A DNA stretch of 9,481 nucleotides from Bacillota bacterium. Lineage in GTDB: Bacteria; Bacillota; Sulfobacillia; RBS10-35; JAJYVM01. The stretch lies in assembly GCA_021792015.1 (NCBI GenBank), contig JAJYVM010000122.1, positions 1 through 9,481 of the forward strand, written 5' to 3'. Below the pieces are notes generated by a model that saw only the letters and a list, made by a program, of their open reading frames with translations, was not told the origin of the DNA and did no database searches. A program made the translations under genes and the position numbers. Shown in pieces: positions 1 to 5,683 of the stretch. Every line of letters starts with the position of its first letter. Within the stretch, counting starts at the first letter, position 1.

Positions 1-1258
1 AGATGTCGTGCACGTGCCGGTACGCCGCCACGTAGATGTCCGCGTCCTTGCCCCACTGGAACGCGCTCCAGGGGTCCCAGTCGCCGTTCATCTCGTTGTC
101 CCAGCGGAACAGGAACGGGATGCCGGTCGCGGCCGCCTGCCGCGCGAAGGTGCGCAGGTAGGGATCGTCGCGGCCCTGGAGGATGGCGCCGAGCGCCGAA
201 GTGCCGTTGGCGTAGGGCAGCGCCCGCCCCGCGTTATTCCCCGGCGCCCACGACTGCAGGGTCACCTCCACGACCTTGCCCTGGGCCTGCGCCTTTCGCA
301 GCAGTGCCGCCGGGAACGGCTGGCCGATGCTCAGGTAGACCATGACCACGCGGAGGTTGGCCCCGAGCTCCTTCTGCAGCTGGTCGACGGCCGCAAGGCT
401 CGGCGCCTCGGGGTTGACGGCGGGCTCGTAGACGCCCCAGGCGAGGCCGGGCGCTGCGGGCACCAGCGGCGCCGGGCGGGCGGGGGCGTGGGGGAGGGCG
501 TAGGCGTTGCTCCCGTATCGCGCAACAGGCCGCACGGACCTGACGGCATTGCTCGCGGCGGCGTACGCCGCCGCAAAATCCGGTTCCGTTGCGTTCACCA
601 TGACCGTCAGCACCACGCCGTTCCCCGTCAGCCAGTCCCACTCCGCGTACTCGCGCATGTCCGGGTGCATCAGGGGCATGGCGGGCCGCACCCAGTGCCG
701 GAACCACGAGGTGCCGGCGTGCTGCAGCCGCAGCAGGCGGATGCCGTTCCACTGCTGATCGACCGAGCGGTTGCTGTACTCGACGTAGGTCGTGGCGGCC
801 GCGGCGTCCGCGACCGGCTGCGCGTACACCCGCAGGGAGGCGTCCGCCGTGTTCCAGCGCGCCACGTCGGGAAGAAGGCTCGGATCGAAGGTCCAGCCGG
901 CGGGCGGCGTCATGGCGTAGCCGTCGGGGTGGTCGGTGAACGTGGGGGCGGGCGGGGCGCCGGCGGCGGGCGCGGTCGCGGGGGCCGGGGCAGCGGTCTT
1001 GGTCGCGACCGCCGTGGGCTGGGGGGCCGGCTTGGCGGCCGGGGTGGCGGAGGCTGGAGCGGACACGGTGCCGGATGCCATGGGGCTCGAGGTCGCCGTG
1101 GCACTGGTGGTCACGGCGGCGGTCGCCGCGGCGGGCGGGAAGATCGGACCGCCGGCCGCGGGCTGCGCGCCGGCCGTCGGTGCGGCTGCCGCGCGCCAGG
1201 CGCCCAGGGTCCCCGCCACCATGATCAGGCCCACCACCATCGCCGCCCATCGCCGCAA
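1..1258 (-). CDS. GH26-like secreted glycoside hydrolase (beta-mannanase family), 3' end outside window
   Basis: Reading leftward from 1258 gives 419 codons that run off the window edge. The N-terminus MRRWAAMVVGLIMVAGTLGA is a good signal peptide or membrane anchor. Residues ~27-103 are a Pro/Ala/Thr-rich linker. Residues ~106-215 form a middle region I do not recognise. From ~270 the sequence follows the GH26 pattern: GVYEP, a 'VVMVYLSIGQPFP' strand, then FRWDNEMNGDWDPW, in which Glu389 matches the general acid/base of GH26. The nucleophile Glu would lie beyond the window. GH26 enzymes mostly cut beta-mannans or related beta-glucans; the substrate here cannot be read from the sequence. I chose the TTG at 1258 because GGGGAGG lies 10 nt upstream. 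ATG 1279 (7 residues longer, no SD) and ATG 1240 are alternatives. Oddity: Asn388 sits where GH26 usually has His before the catalytic Glu. Confidence 0.72.
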   Translation of the reverse strand, partial: MRRWAAMVVGLIMVAGTLGAWRAAAAPTAGAQPAAGGPIFPPAAATAAVTTSATATSSPMASGTVSAPASATPAAKPAPQPTAVATKTAAPAPATAPAAGAPPAPTFTDHPDGYAMTPPAGWTFDPSLLPDVARWNTADASLRVYAQPVADAAAATTYVEYSNRSVDQQWNGIRLLRLQHAGTSWFRHWVRPAMPLMHPDMREYAEWDWLTGNGVVLTVMVNATEPDFAAAYAAASNAVRSVRPVARYGSNAYALPHAPARPAPLVPAAPGLAWGVYEPAVNPEAPSLAAVDQLQKELGANLRVVMVYLSIGQPFPAALLRKAQAQGKVVEVTLQSWAPGNNAGRALPYANGTSALGAILQGRDDPYLRTFARQAAATGIPFLFRWDNEMNGDWDPWSAFQWGKDADIYVAAYRHVHDI

Positions 1259-1268
1259 GCCCCTTCGC

Positions 1269-1275
1269 CTCCCCG
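1269..1275 (-). promoter_or_regulatory. Ribosome binding site deciding the TTG start of the GH26-like gene
   Basis: On the minus strand GGGGAGG is followed by 10 nt and then TTG at 1258. The alternative ATG at 1279 has only pyrimidine-rich sequence upstream, with no SD. Confidence 0.45.
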
Positions 1276-1392
1276 CATCGAGCGTAGGGGGAACGGGGTG
1301 GGGGCCGGCATCGGGCGCCCGCCGGAGCCGGGGTCGGCCGATTGGGGGAGGCGCAGGTGCGGGCTCGCCGCCGCCGAACGCTACGGGCGAGG

Positions 1393-1506
1393 GTGGGCGC
1401 GGGCTCCGCCGCGACCACGCGAGTGGAACGGTGGGCGCGGGCTCCGCCGCGACCACGCGAGTGGAACGGTGGGCGCGGGCTCCGCCGCGACCACGCGAGT
1501 GGAACG
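1393..1506. repeat. 38-bp tandem repeat, 3 exact copies plus a decayed fourth
   Basis: Units lie at 1393-1430, 1431-1468 and 1469-1506. Each begins GTGGGCGCGGGCTCCGCCGC and ends GAGTGGAACG, and the three are identical by eye. A diverged partial copy starts at 1507 (GTGGGCGCGGGTTGCC). The array occupies the divergent intergenic region and ends about 36 nt before the SD of the dioxygenase gene. A 38-bp period does not preserve a reading frame, which fits non-coding DNA. Apart from the array, I see no clear promoter in 1280-1557. Confidence 0.97.
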
Positions 1507-1542
1507 GTGGGCGCGGGTTGCCCCGCGGCCATGCGATTGAGT

Positions 1543-1549
1543 AAGGAGG
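1543..1549 (+). promoter_or_regulatory. Ribosome binding site of the extradiol dioxygenase gene
   Basis: AAGGAGG lies 8 nt before ATG 1558. This fixes the start at 1558 rather than the in-frame ATG at 1531, and excludes in-frame extension through the 38-bp repeats. Confidence 0.85.
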
Positions 1550-1557
1550 CTGCGCCG

Positions 1558-2373
1558 ATGGGCATCGTGTGCGGCGCCATCTCGCCCCATGGCGGGATCG
1601 TGGTGCCGGAGGCCCGCGATCGCACCGAGCAGGTGGCTCCGAAGACGCGGGCGGCGATGGAGGAGCTGGGCCGGCGCTTCGCCGCCGCGCGCCCGGAGAC
1701 CATCTTCGTCATCACGCCGCACGGGATCAGCGTGGACGACGCGTTCGCCGTGAGCAACGCCGAGCGGGCCGAGGGCGAGCTCGGCAAGTTCAAGCAGGAC
1801 TTCGAGGTGGACCGCGAGCTGGCGCGCGCCATCGTGGCCACGTGCCGGCGCGACGGCGTGCCGGCGGTCCTGATGTCCACCCGCATGAGCAGCGACCCCA
1901 ACTACGGGACCCGGATGCCCCTCGATTGGGGCTGCACCATCCCGCTGCACTTCATGGGGGCCAGCTGGGAGCCGAAGCCGAAGGTCGTCGTGGCAAGCCC
2001 GAGCCGGCAGCTGTCGCTGCAGCAGCAGGTGGCGTTCGGGCGCGCGGTGGCCAAGGCGGCGGCGGAGACGGGGCGGCGGGTCGGCTACATCGCCAGCACC
2101 GACCTGGCCCACTCCCACGCGGACGGCGCGTACACGTACCATCCGGACGCCAAGCCCGTCGACGCCTACCTGCAGGAGTGCTTCAGGTCCGACAACCTGC
2201 TGCGGCTGCTGGACATCGACATGGCCCAGGTGCGCAACGCGAAGCCGGACGGGATCTGGCAGATCCTGACGCTGGCCGGGGCGCGCGAGGTCGCGCCGAT
2301 GCGCGGCGAGTTCCTCTCGTACGAGCAGCCCAGCTACTTCAGCATGGGCTGCGTGGCGTTCGCGCCGGCGTAA
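1558..2373 (+). CDS. LigB-type class III extradiol ring-cleavage dioxygenase family protein
   Basis: The 271-residue protein has the layout of the LigB superfamily, non-haem Fe(II) enzymes that open catecholic rings next to the diol. His11 in ISPHGG and His55 in VITPHG match the two metal-binding histidines. His185/His187 in STDLAHSH match the region of the conserved active-site His. Glu251 or Glu256 near the C-terminus could supply the acidic metal ligand. The length suits a single-domain LigB/DODA-like protein, and no signal peptide is visible, so it should be cytoplasmic. The ATG at 1558 has a near-perfect SD. The gene stands alone: neighbours are divergent or opposite, and no other aromatic-degradation gene is in the window, so the substrate is unknown. 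The same fold also occurs in MEMO/AmmeMemoRadiSam-B proteins, but both metal histidines being present favours a dioxygenase-like role. Confidence 0.85.
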   Translation: MGIVCGAISPHGGIVVPEARDRTEQVAPKTRAAMEELGRRFAAARPETIFVITPHGISVDDAFAVSNAERAEGELGKFKQDFEVDRELARAIVATCRRDGVPAVLMSTRMSSDPNYGTRMPLDWGCTIPLHFMGASWEPKPKVVVASPSRQLSLQQQVAFGRAVAKAAAETGRRVGYIASTDLAHSHADGAYTYHPDAKPVDAYLQECFRSDNLLRLLDIDMAQVRNAKPDGIWQILTLAGAREVAPMRGEFLSYEQPSYFSMGCVAFAPA

Positions 2374-2427
2374 GGAACCACGCGCAGGCGCGGGAGCAGC
2401 GGTCGCCGGAGCCGGCCACCTTCACCC

Positions 2428-2457
2428 GGGGCCACCAGGCTTCGGCCCGGCGGCCCC
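2428..2457 (+). terminator. Possible stem-loop downstream of the dioxygenase gene
   Basis: GGGGCC (2428-2433) and GGCCCC (2452-2457) are complementary and enclose 18 nt. The structure begins 55 nt after the stop codon. There is no T-run after it, so factor-independent termination is doubtful. Confidence 0.2.
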
Positions 2458-2472
2458 TTGGCGTGGTGTGGC

Positions 2473-2651
2473 TCAGCCGGGTTGCGGCTGCGGTCCGAGG
2501 CGGCCGCAGCCCGGATGCACGCCGGCCTGCAGGCCGTGGGCCACCGCGATCCGCTGGAACATGGCCGCCAGCTGCTGCCGCTCGCCTTTGCGAGTTCGTA
2601 CAGGCTTCCGGTCTCGCCCTGGTACTTGCTGGCCTTAAAGATGAAGTCCAT
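2473..2651 (-). pseudogene. Possible short frameshifted gene remnant of unknown family
   Basis: The 371 bp between 2374 and 2744 hold no intact gene. On the minus strand a protein-like stretch starts at ATG 2651 (MDFIFKASKYQGETGSLYEL). It then becomes Arg/Ser/Cys-rich and loses protein character. Moving to another frame near 2590 restores a plausible helix (GERQQLAAMFQRIAVAHGLQ), which ends at a TGA at 2473-2475. The composite is about 58 residues. I recognise no family and see no SD before 2651. It could equally be chance in GC-rich DNA. Confidence 0.2.
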
Positions 2652-2744
2652 GAGGTGAGCGGAGCCGCTGCAATCTTCCCTCCGAATAGGCAGGCAGCGA
2701 CGAGCGGTCCCCCCGGGTCGACCCACAGACCGCCCTGTTGTCGG

Positions 2745-3455
2745 CTACGGCAGGGTCACCCGCACCAGAGCCCGTGCGACTTCATCGCCCGGCATGATGA
2801 GGCCGTCGATCTCGTACGTGAAGCGCCCCTGCGTCCAGCGAACCCAAGTATCGGGCGCCTCGGCGCCGATGGGCATGACGAGTTGCCCGTGGGTGCCGGG
2901 CCCGATGGGATTGCCGGCCGCAGGCAGGCTGACTTGAATTCGACGCGCGGGCGGGAGCAAACTTGCCGGCGTGGTGGCAAAGCCGCTCATAATCGCGTAC
3001 GACCAGCCACCTTCCGTCCACCCGAGGCCGTGACCGGGATAAAAGGTCCCCACAATGCCTGGCACGATGGCGACGGACTCCCCTTGGCCGGTGAAGGTCG
3101 CCGCGGGCATTGGGGGCAGCGAGCCCGCTGCTCCGCCCCAAATCTCCGCGATGAACGCGTCCCGTGCCACAGCCACGGGGGCGTTGATCGACACGGGCTT
3201 TGCGTACCAGTGGATGGAGACATCGTAGGAGCCCGCTGTCGCCCTTGCGTCAATGGCATAGCCATTGCTTCCCGCCGGCGGCGACGGCAGCCGGCTCGGC
3301 AAGTAAACTGGCAGCTTGGCCGACGCCAGGTTAGCGAGGACCGGGACCAGCGCGGCGGCCGGCTGGCCCTGAGGCGGGGCCGCGGTGCCACAGGCCGCCA
3401 GAAGCAAGCAGCCGACCAGCAGCCCGACCCTGGCGGGTGCGACGACCTGACGCAA
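2745..3455 (-). CDS. Putative lipoprotein of unknown function
   Basis: The 236-residue product begins MRQVVAPARVGLLVGCLLLA and continues AC, a lipoprotein signal peptide with lipobox L19-A20-A21-C22. Cys22 should be lipidated and the mature protein tethered to the outer face of the membrane. The rest looks like a compact beta-rich domain (SYDVSIHWYAKPVSIN, GTFYPGHGLGWTEGGWSYAI, GRFTYEIDGLIMPGDE) with no further Cys or membrane segment. I do not recognise a named family. The TTG start at 3455 is chosen because GGGGAAGGAG lies 8 nt upstream and the signal peptide begins exactly there; the frame stays open to an ATG at 3584, but that adds residues before the signal. It is flanked by gene-poor DNA on both sides and appears monocistronic. 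Confidence 0.82.
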   Translation of the reverse strand: MRQVVAPARVGLLVGCLLLAACGTAAPPQGQPAAALVPVLANLASAKLPVYLPSRLPSPPAGSNGYAIDARATAGSYDVSIHWYAKPVSINAPVAVARDAFIAEIWGGAAGSLPPMPAATFTGQGESVAIVPGIVGTFYPGHGLGWTEGGWSYAIMSGFATTPASLLPPARRIQVSLPAAGNPIGPGTHGQLVMPIGAEAPDTWVRWTQGRFTYEIDGLIMPGDEVARALVRVTLP

Positions 3456-3463
3456 CGGGCAGA

Positions 3464-3473
3464 CTCCTTCCCC
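3464..3473 (-). promoter_or_regulatory. Ribosome binding site deciding the TTG start of the lipoprotein gene
   Basis: On the minus strand GGGGAAGGAG is followed by 8 nt and then TTG at 3455, directly before the lipoprotein signal peptide. Confidence 0.75.
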
Positions 3474-3734
3474 TCGGTCTGGCACGGCGCCGAGCTCCGG
3501 CCTCAACAGTGATTTCGCAAGGCCCCCTATCGTGTGCGACGGTTGCCGCCTTGCCCAGGTTCCCCGCCATGGCGCCCTGCCCAACGAATTGGTTCAACGG
3601 CTTGGAGCGTTAGGGGGCGACCGATACAGGCCCAGCGTCATGTGGTAGTCACGACCTCCGACGGCCATCTCGTGGCCTGCCGAGTGGCTTGGCGTCCGGA
3701 GCGAGTGACGTCGCAGCAGGGAAGCCCCTCGTTC

Positions 3735-3749
3735 CCTACGGGCCGTAGG
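3735..3749. repeat. Short inverted repeat E in the gene-poor region
   Basis: CCTACGG and CCGTAGG flank a single G. Too tight for a good RNA hairpin; more like a protein-binding palindrome or part of the hairpin cluster next to it. Confidence 0.4.
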
Positions 3750-3751
3750 TA

Positions 3752-3774
3752 CCTGACTCAACCCGAGAGTCAGG
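3752..3774. repeat. Inverted repeat D in the gene-poor region
   Basis: CCTGACTC (3752-3759) and GAGTCAGG (3767-3774) form a perfect 8-bp stem with a 7-nt loop, 2 bp from inverted repeat E. It is less GC-rich than its surroundings. Confidence 0.5.
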
Positions 3775-3803
3775 ACTGGAATAGCCGGACTGCCGCCTGA
3801 ACG

Positions 3804-3824
3804 AACGGCGGGGGCGCCGCCGTT
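3804..3824. repeat. Inverted repeat C in the gene-poor region
   Basis: AACGGCGG (3804-3811) pairs with CCGCCGTT (3817-3824), an 8-bp stem with a 5-nt loop. Confidence 0.5.
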
Positions 3825-3850
3825 GGGCTGCCGCGCGCTGTGACGCCGGA

Positions 3851-3872
3851 CCGACCCGGTGGGCGGGGTCGG
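3851..3872. repeat. Inverted repeat B in the gene-poor region
   Basis: CCGACCC (3851-3857) pairs with GGGTCGG (3866-3872), a 7-bp stem with an 8-nt loop. Together, inverted repeats A-E are the only structure I can see in 3456-3941, which holds no intact gene. Confidence 0.5.
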
Positions 3873-3913
3873 CCGCGCCCTCACCATCGGCCGCCCGACA
3901 GCGCGTGGATGAG

Positions 3914-3935
3914 GGGGCGCGCGCAGGCGCGCCCC
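3914..3935 (-). terminator. Terminator-like hairpin A after the first SIMPL gene
   Basis: GGGGCGCGC (3914-3922) and GCGCGCCCC (3927-3935) form a perfect 9-bp GC stem with a 4-nt loop. It lies 6 nt beyond the stop codon of the minus-strand SIMPL gene (stop 3942-3944). No T-run follows on the minus strand, so it may block RNA decay or act with a factor rather than being a classical intrinsic terminator. Confidence 0.5.
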
Positions 3936-3941
3936 GCACGA

Positions 3942-4706
3942 TCATTGCGGCAGCCGGAACTGCGCCTGCACGATGGCGGTCAGCTGCTTCTGGATGGTCG
4001 TCGTGTCGTACTGGCCGTTGTTGCTGACCTGCGACGAGTTGACGGGGGTCAGCTGGAGCGGCTGCGTCTGCACCGAGACCAACTGGCCAACCTTGCGGCC
4101 CGTGGCGGCGGCGATCTGCTGCGCGCGGCTCTGGGCCTCGGCCGTGGCCTCGGCGGTCAGCTTGCCGCGCAGGGTGTCGAGCTTGGTGTAGTAGTACTCC
4201 ATGCTCTGGGTGGAGAAGGCCACGCCCTCGCTCACCAGCGGGGTGACGTCCTGCGCGATGCGCGTGACGCCCTGGACGTCGCCCGACCGCACCGTCACCG
4301 CCTGGTCCAGGTGGTAGCCGGCGATGTTGAATTTGCCGCAGGCGGACGGGTTCTGCGCGCAGTCCACGTAGATCTGGCTCATGGTGACGGGGGAGATCGT
4401 GATGTCGGCGGCCGCGACCCCGCGGCTCTGCAGAAACGCCTGCACGGCGGCCTGGTCCTTGCTCATCTGGGTGTAGCCGGCCTGCAGCGCCTCGGGCTGG
4501 GCGTTCACGAAGAAGTCGCCGGTCCACTTGACCTGGTCCGAGGTCACCAGCATCTGCGCCTGGCCGGTCACGGTCAGCAGCGAGGTGTTGAAGGTCTTGA
4601 TGTAGTCGACGGCGTTGGCCGTGACGACCGTGCCGATGACGACGGCGGCGCCGAGGACCACGGCCGCGAGGAGCTGGACCCAGGGACCGATGCCGCGTGC
4701 TCGCAT
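3942..4706 (-). CDS. SIMPL-domain (DUF541) protein, copy 1
   Basis: The 254-residue protein has an N-terminal membrane segment (~8-30, PWVQLLAAVVLGAAVVIG) followed by an extracytoplasmic SIMPL/DUF541 domain. Recognisable SIMPL features are the early VTGQAQMLVTSDQV strand, ADITISPVTMSQIY, a central Tyr-rich stretch (YYYTKLDTLR), and the helix AEATAEAQSRAQQIAAATGR leading into VGQLVSV. SIMPL proteins are membrane-anchored or secreted; their biochemical role is poorly known, and homologues oligomerise or assist signalling or lipid-facing processes. Cys116 and Cys123 (C-x6-C) are conserved in the neighbouring copy and may form a disulphide. The ATG at 4706 is preceded in frame by a TGA; an AAGGGAG lies 13 nt upstream, farther than ideal. 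Its partner at 4838-5617 is a tandem paralogue 131 bp upstream on the same strand, so the two may share a transcript. Confidence 0.88.
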   Translation of the reverse strand: MRARGIGPWVQLLAAVVLGAAVVIGTVVTANAVDYIKTFNTSLLTVTGQAQMLVTSDQVKWTGDFFVNAQPEALQAGYTQMSKDQAAVQAFLQSRGVAAADITISPVTMSQIYVDCAQNPSACGKFNIAGYHLDQAVTVRSGDVQGVTRIAQDVTPLVSEGVAFSTQSMEYYYTKLDTLRGKLTAEATAEAQSRAQQIAAATGRKVGQLVSVQTQPLQLTPVNSSQVSNNGQYDTTTIQKQLTAIVQAQFRLPQ

Positions 4707-4740
4707 GCGCGCTCAGGCGCTCCCTTCGCGGGTTCACGCC

Positions 4741-4776
4741 CCGATGGTCGCGCGGCGGGGGCCGCACGACCATCGG
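4741..4776 (-). promoter_or_regulatory. Long hairpin between the two SIMPL genes
   Basis: CCGATGGTCG (4741-4750) and CGACCATCGG (4767-4776) are perfect complements. Inside them GCGGC/GCCGC (4752-4756 and 4761-4765) extend the stem, leaving a 4-nt loop. The only non-Watson-Crick pair (4751/4766) is a G-U wobble in minus-strand RNA but C-A in plus-strand RNA, so the structure is better in the transcript of the SIMPL genes. It starts 61 nt after the copy 2 stop and ends about 34 nt before the copy 1 start. There is no T-run. It may separate or balance expression of the two genes. Confidence 0.6.
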
Positions 4777-4837
4777 CCGCATTGCGCGCGCGCGGGGACC
4801 GATGGGACCTGGCGCAGCCGCCTGCCGGCCCACTGCC

Positions 4838-5617
4838 CTACTGGGGCAGCCGGAACTGGGCCTGGACGATGGCGGTCAGCTGCTTCTGGATGGTCGAGGT
4901 GCTGTACTGGCCGCCGTTGCTCACGCTGGGCGAGTTGAGGGAGGTGAGCTGCAGCGGTTCCTCCCGCACGGAGACCAGTTGGCCGATCTGGCGGCCCGTG
5001 GCGGCTGCGATCTGCTTGGCCCGCGCCTGCGCTTCGCTGGTCGCCTCGGCGATCATCTTGGCCCGCAGGGAGGCGAGCTTCGTGTAGTAGTAGGCCAGGT
5101 TCTGCGTCGAGAAGCTGACGCCCTGATCGATCAGCGGCGTCGTGTCGCTCGCGATCTTGGTGATCCCCTGGACGTTGCTGGACTGCACCGTCACCATCTG
5201 GCTGAGCCGGTAGCCGGCGATGTTGAACTTGCCGCAGATGCCAGGCTGCTGGGCGCAGTTGGCGAAGATCTGGTTCATGCTCACTGGCGAGATGGTGATG
5301 TCGGCGGCGGGGACACCCTTGCCGGTCAGGAAGCTGTTCACGGCGGCGGCGTCCTTCTTCATCTGGGCGTAGGCCGGCTGCAACTGAGTGGGCTGGGCGT
5401 TGACGAAGAAGTTGCCGGTCCACTTCACCTGGTTCGAGGTGACGTCCATCTGCGCCTCGCCGGTCACGTTGAGCAGCGAGGTGTTGAAAGTCTTGATGTA
5501 GTCGATGGACTGGGTCGTGATGATCGCCGTCACGACGAGGGCGATCCCGAGCACGAGGGCCGAGAGGACCTGGAGCCAGGGGCGCATGTCGCGAGGGGTC
5601 TCCGCCAAGCCTTCCAT
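4838..5617 (-). CDS. SIMPL-domain (DUF541) protein, copy 2
   Basis: From ATG 5617 the protein is 259 residues. A membrane segment (~13-34, PWLQVLSALVLGIALVVTAI) precedes an extracytoplasmic SIMPL domain that aligns without gaps to copy 1 from DYIKTFNTSLL to the shared C-terminus AQFRLPQ. I count roughly 64 differences over 221 residues, so about 70% identity. The C-x6-C pair is Cys121/Cys128. The start is uncertain: ATG 5617 has AGGGAG only 2 nt upstream, while ATG 5587 (10 residues shorter) has GGCGGAG 12 nt upstream; either keeps the membrane segment. The gene is divergent from the racemase-like gene, with 66 bp between starts, so the promoters must be close or overlapping. Its frame stays open far upstream across the opposite-strand gene, which reflects high GC and not coding. 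Confidence 0.87.
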   Translation of the reverse strand: MEGLAETPRDMRPWLQVLSALVLGIALVVTAIITTQSIDYIKTFNTSLLNVTGEAQMDVTSNQVKWTGNFFVNAQPTQLQPAYAQMKKDAAAVNSFLTGKGVPAADITISPVSMNQIFANCAQQPGICGKFNIAGYRLSQMVTVQSSNVQGITKIASDTTPLIDQGVSFSTQNLAYYYTKLASLRAKMIAEATSEAQARAKQIAAATGRQIGQLVSVREEPLQLTSLNSPSVSNGGQYSTSTIQKQLTAIVQAQFRLPQ

Positions 5618-5640
5618 CACTCCCTGCCTGACTCTGACGC

Positions 5641-5652
5641 CCGGCGCGCCGG
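5641..5652. promoter_or_regulatory. 12-bp perfect palindrome in the divergent intergenic region
   Basis: CCGGCGCGCCGG is self-complementary and lies in the 66 bp between the starts of the SIMPL copy 2 gene and the racemase-like gene. The position suits an operator acting on both, but GC-rich palindromes arise easily in this base composition. Confidence 0.3.
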
Positions 5653-5683
5653 ATTGGTTCCCGCGCCGTGAGGGGGAATCCGC

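Noticed and set aside
1342..1557. In-frame N-terminal extension of the dioxygenase through the 38-bp repeats
   Set aside because: The 38-bp period makes each copy read in a different frame, the peptide is low-complexity, and a strong SD fixes the start at 1558.
234..1901. Long minus-strand frame across the GH26-like gene, repeats and dioxygenase gene
   Set aside because: It is Arg/Pro/Gly-rich with no family motifs and overlaps two better-supported genes; stop codons are rare in all frames at this GC content.
3534..3800. 88-codon plus-strand ORF
   Set aside because: No SD, unusual composition, and protein-like stretches that change frame; noted only as a possible decayed gene.
4725..4742. 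tRNA-like GGTTCACGCC motif
   Set aside because: No TpsiC stem pairs around it and no acceptor, D or anticodon arms are present.
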